A stretch of DNA of 64,000 bases from Hyphomicrobiaceae bacterium (GTDB taxonomy: Bacteria > Pseudomonadota > Alphaproteobacteria > Rhizobiales > Hyphomicrobiaceae): contig JACKJH010000002.1 in assembly GCA_020638055.1 (NCBI GenBank), positions 62,001-126,000 of the forward strand, written 5' to 3'. Below are positions 8,150-17,585 of this stretch, in pieces; position 1 is the first letter of the stretch; every line of letters begins with the position of its first letter. The position numbers were made by a program, and so were the translations under genes. The notes under the pieces were generated by a model, which had not been told where the DNA came from, searched no databases, and saw nothing but the letters and a program-made list of their open reading frames with translations.

Positions 8150-9343
8150 ATGAGACTGATTTCGCGATACGTTTTCAGGCAAACCGCCAGCGCATTGACG
8201 CTGATTCTCGGTTCGCTTGGCGGTATCGTGTGGATTGCTCTGGCGTTAAAGCAACTCGACGTGGTGACGTCCAAGGGCCAGGACGCCTTGATGCTTATCA
8301 AGATCACGTCACTGGCACTGCCCAACCTTCTCGCGGTTGTCGCCCCCTTTGCCTTGCTCATTGCCACGATGCAGGTTCTCAACCGCCTCGGCAGCGACAG
8401 CGAACTGATCGTGCTGACGGCGTCAGGCTCACCTTCGTGGTCACTCGCGCGCCCACTGCTGGCATTGGCAGCAATCGTGACATTGGCCGTGGGATTGGTG
8501 AATAACTTCGTGCAGCCCTGGAGCCTGCAAAAACTCAAGGCCTACGTTGTCGAAATGCGCGCAGATTTGCTGACCAAGGTTATCCAACCTGGGCGCTTTT
8601 CCAGTCCCGAGCAGGGTTTGACCTTTCACATCCGTGCGCGTGACAACAACGGAGATTTGCGAGGATTGATTGTTGCCGATCGGCGCAAGGAGGGCGAAGA
8701 CCGCATCTATCTTTCGGAAAAGGCTGAAATTGCCAAACAGGACAGCTCAGCCTACCTGGTGCTATCGGATGGTCACATACTGCGGGCACGCAGCGGCGAA
8801 CCCTCTCAGGTCATCAAGTTCGACAGTTACGTTGTAGATCTTGACGAATTCGACAAACAAAGCGGCGTTGGCCCGGTCGATCAGAAGCCGCGCGCCCGCT
8901 ACTTCAGCGAGCTGGTTAACCCTGAACCGGGCAGCAATAATTACCGGCGCTACTCGGGCCAATTTCGCGCTGAGTTGCATGAGCGCCTCGCTAACCCGCT
9001 CTATCCGCTTGCTTTTGTATTGATAGCGCTTGCCGCGATTGGCCAGGCGCAAAGCACTCGTGAAAACCGTACCGAACGGCTCGCGATCGGCTTCATCGTG
9101 GCAGTGGGTGTTCGCATAGCGGGGTTTGCCGTCAATACTCTCGTCGTTCAATCCGCAATGTTTGTTCCCCTGCTCTATGCGTTACCGTTAGGCGCCATCG
9201 CCGGCGCCCTGCTTTCACTCAAACGCGGCGCGCGGCCGCAAAGCCGGACGTCTCTATTCGACATGGTTTCCAGCCGGACGGCGACACTGCGCAAGTGGCT
9301 GCCCGTTCGGCGTCGCGCCCTCCTGGCGGATGGAGCGGAGTGA
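8150..9343 (+). CDS. lptF: LPS export ABC transporter permease LptF
   Basis: LptF and LptG form the inner-membrane permease that, with LptB, extracts lipopolysaccharide and pushes it along the Lpt bridge. The 397-residue product starts MRLISRYVFRQTASALTL, has three membrane segments, a periplasmic beta domain (about residues 130-265), and three more segments at the C-terminus. I chose the ATG at 8150, preceded by GGAGCGGGGG, over a frame-open ATG at 8072 that would add 26 unlike residues. It is followed 6 bp later by lptG, so the two are co-transcribed. Confidence 0.94.
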   Translation: MRLISRYVFRQTASALTLILGSLGGIVWIALALKQLDVVTSKGQDALMLIKITSLALPNLLAVVAPFALLIATMQVLNRLGSDSELIVLTASGSPSWSLARPLLALAAIVTLAVGLVNNFVQPWSLQKLKAYVVEMRADLLTKVIQPGRFSSPEQGLTFHIRARDNNGDLRGLIVADRRKEGEDRIYLSEKAEIAKQDSSAYLVLSDGHILRARSGEPSQVIKFDSYVVDLDEFDKQSGVGPVDQKPRARYFSELVNPEPGSNNYRRYSGQFRAELHERLANPLYPLAFVLIALAAIGQAQSTRENRTERLAIGFIVAVGVRIAGFAVNTLVVQSAMFVPLLYALPLGAIAGALLSLKRGARPQSRTSLFDMVSSRTATLRKWLPVRRRALLADGAE

Positions 9344-9349
9344 GCCCGA

Positions 9350-10447
9350 ATGTCGGTTATGCCAGCGATTATAAGCCGCTACATCGCCAAGACATTCTTT
9401 TTAGGAATACTTGGCACGTTCGTTGTGTGTGCCTTGTTGATCTTCATGATCGACATGATCGAGTTGCTTCGTCTATCGGGCAAGTACGGCAGTGTTTCAT
9501 TGTGGACGCTTTCAGGTCTCGCACTGATGCGGCTTCCAACGTACACAGAATTCTTGCTCAGCTTCACGATCTTGGTCGGCGCAATAGCGGCCTTGATGCA
9601 CTTGTCGCGCAAAAGCGAGCTCACCATACTGCGCGCCAGCGGCATGTCGGTCTGGCAGTTTTTGCGGCCAGGAATGGTCGTAGCTCTATTGCTCGGCCTT
9701 TTGAGCGTCGCACTTTACAATCCCCTCGCCGCCGCCTCGCGTACGATGTCGGAACAGACCTACGCTGAAGTCTTTGGCAGGGATTCCAATTTGCTCGACA
9801 CCGGCTCAAGCGGAACATGGCTGCGCCAGAACGGAGCTGATGGAGCATCAGTCCTGAGTGCGGGCGCCGCTCAGGACCGCGGCCTCAGTCTCACCGCCGT
9901 CACGGCGATCGTATTCGGCCCCGATGGGCGTTTCAAAGAGAGAATCGACGCGCGCTCCGCGGATCTGCAGGATGGCTACTGGAAGTTGCAAGATGCATGG
10001 GTTTCGCGCGACAATGCCGAACCGCAGCAGTTTGGCACCTATCTGCTCTCAACCTACCTAACGCGTGAACGTGTTTCAGAGGCATTGGGATCGGCCTATG
10101 CGAGTTCGTTCTGGGATCTCCCAGGCTTGATAGAAGATGCTGAAAAAGCTGCACTTTCGACCAGGAGCTTTGAGCTGCAGTATGCGACGTTGATGTCCCG
10201 GCCGCTGCTCGCCGTGGCGATGGTTCTTTTGGCGGCCACTGTGTCGCTCAGGTCATTCCGCGCGGGCGGCATCCAGACTATGGTCGTCGCTGGAATGATT
10301 GGGGGTTTTGGCTTCTTTTTGTTGGCCGAAGTGTCTCGGCAGCTTGGTTTGGCTGGACTGACGCCCGTGTGGGCTGCCGTCTGGCTACCGGTATTGCTGA
10401 CGATATTCCTGTCACTGACGGTGTTGATGCACCAGGAGGACGGCTAG
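9350..10447 (+). CDS. lptG: LPS export ABC transporter permease LptG
   Basis: The second permease of the LPS exporter. The 365-residue protein begins PAIISRYIAKTFFLGILGT, typical of LptG, and has the same layout of three membrane segments, a periplasmic jellyroll domain and three further segments ending near the C-terminus. Its ribosome site (GGAG) lies within the end of lptF. lptD starts three bases after its stop, which implies one mRNA for lptF-lptG-lptD. Confidence 0.94.
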   Translation: MSVMPAIISRYIAKTFFLGILGTFVVCALLIFMIDMIELLRLSGKYGSVSLWTLSGLALMRLPTYTEFLLSFTILVGAIAALMHLSRKSELTILRASGMSVWQFLRPGMVVALLLGLLSVALYNPLAAASRTMSEQTYAEVFGRDSNLLDTGSSGTWLRQNGADGASVLSAGAAQDRGLSLTAVTAIVFGPDGRFKERIDARSADLQDGYWKLQDAWVSRDNAEPQQFGTYLLSTYLTRERVSEALGSAYASSFWDLPGLIEDAEKAALSTRSFELQYATLMSRPLLAVAMVLLAATVSLRSFRAGGIQTMVVAGMIGGFGFFLLAEVSRQLGLAGLTPVWAAVWLPVLLTIFLSLTVLMHQEDG

Positions 10448-10450
10448 GAA

Positions 10451-12943
10451 ATGCGTGCGACGCGGTCACCGCAAGTTGTATGCGGGACGTATCACGCGGG
10501 CGAAAGGCTCGCGTGGGCGTTCGTGCGCAACTGCGCGCGTATTGCAAGATCAGTCGCTTTGACCGCTTTGATGGCGGTCGCCCACGTCATTGCGGCTGCG
10601 GCCATACTTCCTGGAACTGCGGCGGCCAAGGATCCCAGCACCGTCACGCAGAAGTATTCCGGCTTTTCAAATACAATCGACGGCGGTGCTGCCACCTCAC
10701 CAAGTGCATTTCCCGCAAAAAACGGAAACCCGTTCGGCAAGATCAAACCGCCTGACAAGACCCAGCCGCTAAACCTTCAGGGCGACCAACTTATCTACGA
10801 CACCAACTCCAATAGCGTGATCGCCCGCGGCAACGTTGAAATCTACTATTCCAACTACATCCTGACGGCTGACGAGGTTATTTATGATCGCGGCGCCCAG
10901 ACCCTGACTGCGGCTGGAAACGTCGTTCTCAAGGAACCCAACGGCAATATCGTTCGCGCTGACCGCTACACGCTGACCGACGATTTTCGGGATGGTTTTG
11001 TACAATCGCTTTCCGTGGTGGCAAGCGATGACACGCGCATTTCTGCAGATCGCGCGACGCGGCGCGAAGGCAATGTCACTGAGTTCGTGAATGGCAAGTT
11101 TACGCCCTGCAAAAGCGAAGGGGGTATGCCGCCGTTGTGGTGTATTTCTGCCGGCCGCATCATTCACGACAAGGAAGCGCAGACCATCACGTATCAGGAT
11201 GCGCAGTTCAATTTGTTCGGGCAGCCGATTGCGTATGTGCCCTACTTCCAGCACGCCGATCCCACGGTAAAGCGCAAGTCGGGCTTCCTGCCTCCAAGCA
11301 TCGGCACATCAAGCAACAGCCTCGGCTTTTATACCGAGGTGCCCTATTATTTCGCTCTCAACCCGAGTTACGACTTCCTGTTCCACCCCATGTATACGGC
11401 CAAACAGGGCGTTCTGTGGCAGGGCGAATGGCGCCACCGGCTTGCCAAGGGCATGTACACGGTGAAGTTTGCAGCCATCGATCAGGACTGGAACGACCTC
11501 CCAAGTGATCCCGATCCAAATCTCGATGGTTGGCGCGGCTCAATCGAAACGCACGGTAAATTCTCGCTGGGCAGTTGGTGGAATCTGGGTTGGGATGTGA
11601 CGCTGGAAAGCGACGATACGTTCCGACGTTTCTACAAGCTCGACAGCGTACTGCTGACGGACCGCATCAACGACGTTTATCTGGAAGGCCTGTCAAACCG
11701 GAATTACATGGGCATCCGGCTCTATCAGTTCGGCGGCCTGACGTTCCAGGATTCCGATACCGCTGAAAGCCTCGTGCATCCGCTGGTTGACTATAACTAC
11801 GTGCTCTCAGACCCGGTTCTGGGTGGCGAGCTCAAGTGGAACACCAACGCATTGAGCTTCTCGCGCCAGGGCGATTTCAGTGGCGTCGACGTCGACCAAA
11901 CCCTCACCCGCGCCGTGACCGAATTGAAATGGCGCCGGGAAATGACTGACGCAATTGGCATTACCTACACGCCGTTTGCGCAGATCAGAGGCGATGCCTA
12001 CAGCTATTCGGGCTACAATCAGAACACGACGACCGTCGATGAAAGCACCAGCTTTGTGCGGGGACTGGCCGCGGGCGGTGCGACCGTTTCCTATCCTTGG
12101 ATTGCGCATTCACAAGCTGGCTCGCATGTAATCGAGCCAATTGGTCAAGTCGTGGTGCGACAGGCCCACGTCCAGCAAAACCAACTGCCTGTTGAGGACG
12201 CGCGCAGTCTCATTTTCGACGACACGACACTGTTCGAAGTGGACAAGTTTTCCGGTTATGACCGTGTTGAAACGGGAACCCGGGCGAACGTCGGCGTGCA
12301 GTACACGTTCACGCACAACAACGGAGGCTACGCGCGGTTTCTGGCCGGCCAGAGCTTCCATTTGGCTGGCGATAACCCGTTCAAGGAACCCGGAATCGAT
12401 TTTGACGGCAACAACAACTACAACCCCTACAGTGGCCTGGACACGGATCGATCCGATTATGTGCTGGGTGCGTATCTTGCGCCCTCATCGATCTTCCGCT
12501 TCATTACACAGGCTCGCTTCGACGAACATGATTTTGCCGTCCGGCGCACCGATGTTGCCGGTCAGCTCAACTTTGGTCCGCTGCTCGCCCAAGCCACTTA
12601 CACGTTCTCCGCCATCGATCCCCAGCAAACCGATGATGATCAGCAGGATATTTCCGCTGCTGTCGGGCTTCAGTTGACGGATAACTGGAGTGTGATGGCG
12701 ACGATGCGTTATGACATCGACGACACACGCCGCCTTCTCGATACATTCCGCATCAAATACACCGACGAGTGCTTCGTGCTGACCGCGACCTATCAGGAGA
12801 GCTTCATCAAGGACATCGAGCGCGGTCTGGAGCCTGACCGTACCGTGATGCTGCACTTCCAGTTCAAGCATCTTGGGTCTTACAATTACAAGACAGACAC
12901 GCTCGACTTTGTCTTTGGCGATCAGCAAAACGAATTGAAATAG
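10451..12943 (+). CDS. lptD: Outer-membrane LPS assembly protein LptD
   Basis: LptD is the beta-barrel that, with the lipoprotein LptE, inserts LPS in the outer leaflet. The 830-residue product has a signal-like hydrophobic stretch (about residues 32-57), an OstA/LptA-like N-terminal domain (LQGDQLIYDTNSNSVIARGN, then a second YDRGAQTLTAAGNVVL repeat, about 105-190), and a long barrel domain with aromatic-rich strands. The ribosome site AGGAGGA is in the end of lptG. Cysteines lie near residues 217, 230 and 776, so a disulphide between the two domains is possible as in E. coli. The N-terminus up to the signal is long; a later start is possible. Confidence 0.94.
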   Translation: MRATRSPQVVCGTYHAGERLAWAFVRNCARIARSVALTALMAVAHVIAAAAILPGTAAAKDPSTVTQKYSGFSNTIDGGAATSPSAFPAKNGNPFGKIKPPDKTQPLNLQGDQLIYDTNSNSVIARGNVEIYYSNYILTADEVIYDRGAQTLTAAGNVVLKEPNGNIVRADRYTLTDDFRDGFVQSLSVVASDDTRISADRATRREGNVTEFVNGKFTPCKSEGGMPPLWCISAGRIIHDKEAQTITYQDAQFNLFGQPIAYVPYFQHADPTVKRKSGFLPPSIGTSSNSLGFYTEVPYYFALNPSYDFLFHPMYTAKQGVLWQGEWRHRLAKGMYTVKFAAIDQDWNDLPSDPDPNLDGWRGSIETHGKFSLGSWWNLGWDVTLESDDTFRRFYKLDSVLLTDRINDVYLEGLSNRNYMGIRLYQFGGLTFQDSDTAESLVHPLVDYNYVLSDPVLGGELKWNTNALSFSRQGDFSGVDVDQTLTRAVTELKWRREMTDAIGITYTPFAQIRGDAYSYSGYNQNTTTVDESTSFVRGLAAGGATVSYPWIAHSQAGSHVIEPIGQVVVRQAHVQQNQLPVEDARSLIFDDTTLFEVDKFSGYDRVETGTRANVGVQYTFTHNNGGYARFLAGQSFHLAGDNPFKEPGIDFDGNNNYNPYSGLDTDRSDYVLGAYLAPSSIFRFITQARFDEHDFAVRRTDVAGQLNFGPLLAQATYTFSAIDPQQTDDDQQDISAAVGLQLTDNWSVMATMRYDIDDTRRLLDTFRIKYTDECFVLTATYQESFIKDIERGLEPDRTVMLHFQFKHLGSYNYKTDTLDFVFGDQQNELK

Positions 12944-13153
12944 GCCAGCTCGGCGGCTGCTTTTTATGGGTCTTCCGCTCTCTGTGGCCAACGAATTGCC
13001 GCCTGATCGCCGTTCGACACACGTCTGCCATGGACACACGTTTGCCATGGAATGTGTGTGGATATGTCGGCCAGCAGTGCCGCAAGCGGGGTAAAATCGT
13101 CCGGTTCGCGAATCATATCCGTTCGCACGGCCACCAAGATCTGGATCCCTGGA

Positions 13154-14383
13154 ATGTCTTTCGACCCAACTTACGCTCTAAAATTCATGGCTCGGCATTG
13201 GTTGCGCGGAATGGCTTGCATCTTGGCCGGGCTCACCTCGCTCGGCCTTGCATCGGCAGCAATGGCCGCCAGTTCGGAAAATGCCATCGTTGTACTCGTC
13301 AACGATGATCCAATCACCGCCTATGAAATTACACAACGCGGCAAGCTTCTCGCGCTCAACGCAAACATAGGCGGCTACATCAAGGAAAACGCCAAAAAGC
13401 GTTGGGAAAAGCTCGTAAAAAATCCAAAAATCAATGATGAATTTCGCGCCTATGCGACCAAACGCAACCCAAAATCGCAGGCGGAGTTGAAGAAGATCCA
13501 GCAGGAGTTCATTCGCGACAAGCAAAAAGCGATGATGCAGCAGTTGCAGCGCGAGGCTCAGGCCCAAGCGGCAAAAGGCACAGAGAAAAAGGCGATTCAG
13601 GAACTTGTCGAAGAACGCCTCAAACTTCAGGCGGCCAAGCAGAACAATGTCGAGGCGAGCGACGAACAAGTTACAAATATCATCTCCGGAATTGCCCAGC
13701 GAAACAAAATGACAGCGGCGCAGTTTGCCGATCACATGGCAAAACGAGGCGTGGACATCGCCACCATGCGTCAGCGCTTCAAGGCGATGCTTTCCTGGAA
13801 TTCAGTTGTCCGCCGCAGGTTCGGTTTTCAAGTGCAGGGAACCGAGCGCGACATTGAGCGGTTCGTTGATCCGGCGTTGTCTGGTGACGGCGGCGGCGCG
13901 GCAGAAAACGTCATTCTCAATATTCAAAAAGTTACCTTGGCGATGCCGGATGGCCTCGCTCAGGGCGCCGTTGCCTCTCAACTGGCGAAGGCAGACCAGG
14001 TGCGGCGCAAGTTCTCTGGCTGCAAATCGACAAAAAAACTGGCCAACTCTGTTGGTGGCAAGTTTGAGGATCTTGGCGCACAAAACCCCTCCAGCATTCC
14101 CGAACCGACACGCACCCTTTTGCTGAGTGCGGACAGCGGTGAGATGATCCCACCCAGCGTCGGGCCGGACGGGGTGGAACTGTGGGCTGTATGTTCGAAA
14201 AAGGATGTCGCCAAAAAAGGTGGTGGCGCTGCCGGCGCCGAGGAATCTGAGGGTTCAGAAAAGAGTCAGCGCCGAAGCAGGGAACTCGAAATCCTCGCGC
14301 GCAAACATCTCAAGGATCTCAGACAGGACGCCACCATTGATTGCCGAGCCGAGGCCAAAAGCGGGCTGTGTCAGGCGCTTTAA
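13154..14383 (+). CDS. surA: SurA-like periplasmic chaperone
   Basis: SurA proteins help outer-membrane proteins fold and here follow lptD, one of the known clients in E. coli. After a signal peptide ending in ASAAMA, the mature protein starts ENAIVVLVNDDPITAYEITQ, which is the SurA/SurN N-terminal domain. It then has a Lys/Gln-rich helical region, a second SurA_N-like part (QELVEERLKLQAAKQNNVEA...MAKRGVD) and a C-terminal part with cysteines. I do not see a clear parvulin (rotamase) domain, so it may be a chaperone only. The start is uncertain: 13154 is used; 13187 and 13211 would also leave a good signal peptide. Confidence 0.85.
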   Translation: MSFDPTYALKFMARHWLRGMACILAGLTSLGLASAAMAASSENAIVVLVNDDPITAYEITQRGKLLALNANIGGYIKENAKKRWEKLVKNPKINDEFRAYATKRNPKSQAELKKIQQEFIRDKQKAMMQQLQREAQAQAAKGTEKKAIQELVEERLKLQAAKQNNVEASDEQVTNIISGIAQRNKMTAAQFADHMAKRGVDIATMRQRFKAMLSWNSVVRRRFGFQVQGTERDIERFVDPALSGDGGGAAENVILNIQKVTLAMPDGLAQGAVASQLAKADQVRRKFSGCKSTKKLANSVGGKFEDLGAQNPSSIPEPTRTLLLSADSGEMIPPSVGPDGVELWAVCSKKDVAKKGGGAAGAEESEGSEKSQRRSRELEILARKHLKDLRQDATIDCRAEAKSGLCQAL

Positions 14384-14501
14384 GTTGGAATCGGCGTTAC
14401 GCGTTTGTCCGCACACGACGCGCGAGCGCCCATCTTTTGCGTATCGACTTTCGCAAAGCGAACAAGGTTGCAACTCCGACACTGGTTGGCAGGTCACCTG
14501 C

Positions 14502-14541
14502 TAGATCGCGTTCACTTTTCATGGAATCGCGAACGCGCTCT
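14502..14541. repeat. Hairpin element F
   Basis: TAGATCGCGTTC (14502-14513) pairs with GAACGCGCTCTA (14530-14541), with one mismatch. It is bounded by TA and is the first of three palindromic elements lined up in the surA-pdxA gap. Confidence 0.65.
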
Positions 14542-14556
14542 ATTTTCTTTTATTTT

Positions 14557-14604
14557 GAGCATGTTCTTCACGCCGAACCGCGTACACTTCGGCTGAACAT
14601 GCTC
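14557..14604 (-). repeat. Family D hairpin, copy 1
   Basis: GAGCATGTTC (14557-14566) pairs with GAACATGCTC (14595-14604), with an inner pair around GCCGAA/TTCGGC. On the minus strand it matches the two copies at 55965-56065 with several differences. It abuts the family A element across a shared TA at 14605-14606. Confidence 0.75.
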
Positions 14605-14704
14605 TAGAGCGCATTCCGATCCGATGGAATCGGATCGGCGTTGTAGCGACTTGTGTGGCCGCATTTTCTGCGACGAACCGGCGTCCACTTTGTCGGATAC
14701 TCTA
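14605..14704 (+). repeat. Family A element, copy 3
   Basis: A full 100-bp copy, from TAGAGCGCATTCCGATCC to GTCGGATACTCTA. It is bounded by TA on both sides and lies about 105 bp upstream of pdxA, so it may be within the pdxA leader or promoter. Confidence 0.85.
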
Positions 14705-14809
14705 GTTTCCAATTGAGAGGCTGGATGCCTCATGCCCAAATGGGGCGCAAATCACTGCTCGCGACGCGCCTCTTGATTTTGTCTGCCGTTCCCACTTTCT
14801 ATTGCTCGC

Positions 14810-15871
14810 ATGACCGTATCGCTGTCCAATACTGCTGACCGTCAAGCGCCTCTGGCTGTGACCATGGGCGATCCTGCTGGTATAGGCCTGGAACTAACGG
14901 CCCATGCCTGGCATGAGCGCCACGCAGCCGAGCTTGCGCCTTTTGTCCTCTATGGCCCGATACAAGAGCTAGAAAAACGTGCCCACGCGATTGGCCGTCC
15001 CCTTCCCGTCCAGGTACTTTCCCATCCAGGTGAAGCGGTGGCGTGCTTTGACATTGCCTTGCCTGCAATCGACCTGCCGTTGCCCGCCGACTCTGAGGCC
15101 GGCAAAGCCGATCCCGTCAACGGAGCAGCCGTGATCCGTTCAATTGAAATGGCTGTGGCCGATACGGTTGCGGGAACGACCTGCGCCGTCGTAACCAACC
15201 CGATTGCCAAGTCCGTGCTCTACGAAGCCGGGTTCACCTATCCCGGACATACCGAATTCCTCGCTGCGCTGGCAAAAGCGCATCTGCCATCCACCCCCGT
15301 ATATCCGGTGATGATGATCGCCTCTGATGAACTTCGCGTGGTCCCTTTGACCATCCACATTCCGCTTGCTCAGGTGCCCCACGCCATCACGGCCGAAGCG
15401 ATCATTGCGACCGTGCGCGTCATGTCGACGGCACTGGAGCGCGATTTTGGACTGGCAAGCCCCCGCATAGCAGTGGCGGGCCTCAATCCACACGCAGGTG
15501 AAGATGGCAGCATGGGAAGCGAAGATCGCGCCATCATTGCCCCGGCCATCGCTGCGCTTGTAGCAGAGGGTCTGTCGGTTAGCGGCCCGCATCCAGCCGA
15601 CACGTTGTTTCATCTGGAGCGGCGCAAAAGCTATGACGCGGTGCTCGCCATGTATCACGATCAGGCATTGATTCCCGCAAAGACGCTCGCCTTCGATACT
15701 GGTGTCAACGTTACGCTCGGTCTTCCATTCGTTCGAACCTCGCCCGACCATGGCACCGCGTTCGATATTGCTGGCAAAGGTATCGCCAGCCCGGCGAGCC
15801 TGATTGCCGCCTTGCGGATGGCTGACACCATGCGGCTCGCTCGCGCAAAACTGGGAGTGCCGAACGCATGA
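14810..15871 (+). CDS. pdxA: 4-hydroxythreonine-4-phosphate dehydrogenase
   Basis: PdxA oxidises 4-phosphohydroxy-L-threonine with NAD in the deoxyxylulose-5-phosphate-dependent pathway to pyridoxal phosphate. The 353-residue product has LAVTMGDPAGIGLELT at the N-terminus, TNPIAKSVLYEAGFTYPGHTEF, and the metal-site region GLNPHAGEDGSMGSED and YHDQALIPAKT with the conserved histidines. Its length is typical. The gene order surA-pdxA-rsmA is conserved in proteobacteria, and its stop overlaps the rsmA start by four bases. Confidence 0.96.
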   Translation: MTVSLSNTADRQAPLAVTMGDPAGIGLELTAHAWHERHAAELAPFVLYGPIQELEKRAHAIGRPLPVQVLSHPGEAVACFDIALPAIDLPLPADSEAGKADPVNGAAVIRSIEMAVADTVAGTTCAVVTNPIAKSVLYEAGFTYPGHTEFLAALAKAHLPSTPVYPVMMIASDELRVVPLTIHIPLAQVPHAITAEAIIATVRVMSTALERDFGLASPRIAVAGLNPHAGEDGSMGSEDRAIIAPAIAALVAEGLSVSGPHPADTLFHLERRKSYDAVLAMYHDQALIPAKTLAFDTGVNVTLGLPFVRTSPDHGTAFDIAGKGIASPASLIAALRMADTMRLARAKLGVPNA

Positions 15872-16824
15872 TCGGGGCTCCCGATGGCGATGGTCAAAAC
15901 CCATCACGTGGGCGTGGAAACGGACCGCACGCAAGCCTTGATGCGACAGTACGAACCGGGCGAAGTCCTGACGGTCTGCCGCCGCTGCGCGATGTCATCT
16001 CAACCCATAATCTCGCGCCGAAAAAAAACCTGGGCCAGAACTTCCTGCTCGATATCAATTTGACGCGAAAGCTCGCGCGTGCGGCAGGACCTCTGAAAAG
16101 CCATACCGTCATCGAGGTCGGGCCTGGTCCAGGTGGTCTCACACGAGCGCTTTTACTTGAGGGCGCTGATCGCGTCATCGCCGTTGAACGCGATGAGCGC
16201 GCGCTCGGTGCACTCAATGATGTCGCACAGCGTTATCCCGGCCAGCTTGCGATCTTGAGTGCCGATGCGCTTGCAATTGATTGGACCGCCGAAATTGATC
16301 GTCTTGGTGTAGAAGGCCAAGCGATCATAGTTGCCAACCTGCCCTACAACATCGCGACGAAACTGCTCACCGGTTGGCTCGAAACGGAGCCATGGCCACC
16401 CTGGTTTTCCAGTATGGCGCTAATGTTCCAGAAGGAAGTTGCCGAGCGCATCGTTGCAGCCCCAGGCAACAAGGCATATGGCCGCCTTGCCGTCATCTCG
16501 CAGTGGCGCTGTGAAACGCGTATCGGTATGCGCCTTGGTCCGGAAGCATTTACACCGCCGCCCAAAGTTGCATCGGCCGTCGTACACTTCACACCGCGGC
16601 CTGATCCAAAACCTGCCTGCTCGGTCAAAACGCTAGCACGGGTCACACAGGCTGCCTTCGGCCAGCGCCGCAAGATGCTGCGGCAAAGTTTGAAATCACT
16701 GACGCCCATGCCAGAGCTGCTTTTAAAGGCAGCGGGACTTTCACCAGAAGATCGCGCCGAGCAGATTCCAGTGGCCGGTTTTGCCCGGTTGGCGGAAATC
16801 TGGGACCGGGAAACTGCAACGTAA
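15868..16824 (+). CDS. rsmA: 16S rRNA (adenine1518/1519-N6) dimethyltransferase
   Basis: RsmA (KsgA) dimethylates two adjacent adenines in the 3' hairpin of 16S rRNA late in 30S assembly. The 318-residue product shows PKKNLGQNFLLD, the SAM-binding VIEVGPGPGGLTRALL and the catalytic NLPYNI. It starts at an ATGA overlap with pdxA, implying coupled translation. The first ~40 residues are extra compared with E. coli KsgA and are Gly/Arg-rich, so the true start may be further in; no better ATG is available in frame. Confidence 0.95.
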   Translation: MIGAPDGDGQNPSRGRGNGPHASLDATVRTGRSPDGLPPLRDVISTHNLAPKKNLGQNFLLDINLTRKLARAAGPLKSHTVIEVGPGPGGLTRALLLEGADRVIAVERDERALGALNDVAQRYPGQLAILSADALAIDWTAEIDRLGVEGQAIIVANLPYNIATKLLTGWLETEPWPPWFSSMALMFQKEVAERIVAAPGNKAYGRLAVISQWRCETRIGMRLGPEAFTPPPKVASAVVHFTPRPDPKPACSVKTLARVTQAAFGQRRKMLRQSLKSLTPMPELLLKAAGLSPEDRAEQIPVAGFARLAEIWDRETAT

Positions 16825-16868
16825 TGCTCGTCATTCGACGTGCTCAGACCTGCCGGGTTCGACCCAGG

Positions 16869-17510
16869 TCACAGTTCGCTTTCAATCTCACGCACAAGCG
16901 CTGAAAGACCAACTTGGCGTTCACGCCGCAATCTTTCTGCTGTGACGACTGCCTTGAGCTCGGCATAGCTCTCATCAACGTCGTGATTGACTATGACGTA
17001 GTCGTACTCAGGCCAATGGCTGATTTCGTCGGCCGCCTTGGCCATGCGCCGTGCAACCACCTCAGGACTATCCATGTTGCGTGACGTCAACCGCTGTTCA
17101 AGCGCCCCGCCAGACGGTGGCAGAATGAAAACCCGCACAAGGTCATGCGGCATCGTTTCAGCCAACTGACGCGCGCCCTGCCAATCAATGTCGAATAGTA
17201 CGTCATGGCCGGAATTGACAAAGTCCTCGACCTGGGCGCGTTCGGTGCCATAAAAGTTGTCGAACACTTCCGCCCATTCGAGCAATGCGCCACCCTCACG
17301 CATGCGTTGAAATTCAGTCTTGGAAACGAAGCGATAGTCCTTGCCATCAACTTCACCAGGTCGCGGAGCCCGTGTCGTCACGGAAACCGACATGCGGATC
17401 TCCTCCGCCTCTTCCTGCAGAAGCCGTTTGGCAAGGGTCGTTTTGCCCGCCCCTGAAGGCGAAGACAGAACCAGGAGAACACCTCTGCGTGTCAAAGGTA
17501 CATTTGGCAT
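16869..17510 (-). CDS. gmk: Guanylate kinase
   Basis: It converts GMP and ATP to GDP and ADP. The product has the P-loop SSPSGAGKTTLAKRLL, the GMP-binding motifs SVTTRAPRPGEVDGKDY and FYGTERAQVE, and the FDIDWQGARQL strand, at the usual ~213-residue length. I took the ATG at 17510 (MPNVPLTRRG); an in-frame ATG at 17540 would add ten residues. It is the last gene of a minus-strand run with yicC upstream and converges with rsmA. Confidence 0.95.
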   Translation of the reverse strand: MPNVPLTRRGVLLVLSSPSGAGKTTLAKRLLQEEAEEIRMSVSVTTRAPRPGEVDGKDYRFVSKTEFQRMREGGALLEWAEVFDNFYGTERAQVEDFVNSGHDVLFDIDWQGARQLAETMPHDLVRVFILPPSGGALEQRLTSRNMDSPEVVARRMAKAADEISHWPEYDYVIVNHDVDESYAELKAVVTAERLRRERQVGLSALVREIESEL

Positions 17511-17585
17511 GGCATTCCGGTCCCGATGCAATCCATCCATTCACACCCAAAGTTCTTTGGTGCGCGCTCGGTGTTACGCGCGCGT

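Noticed and set aside
15140..15934. A 264-codon frame antisense to pdxA
   Set aside because: It is fully opposite the pdxA/rsmA coding frames, with no start signal and no domain.
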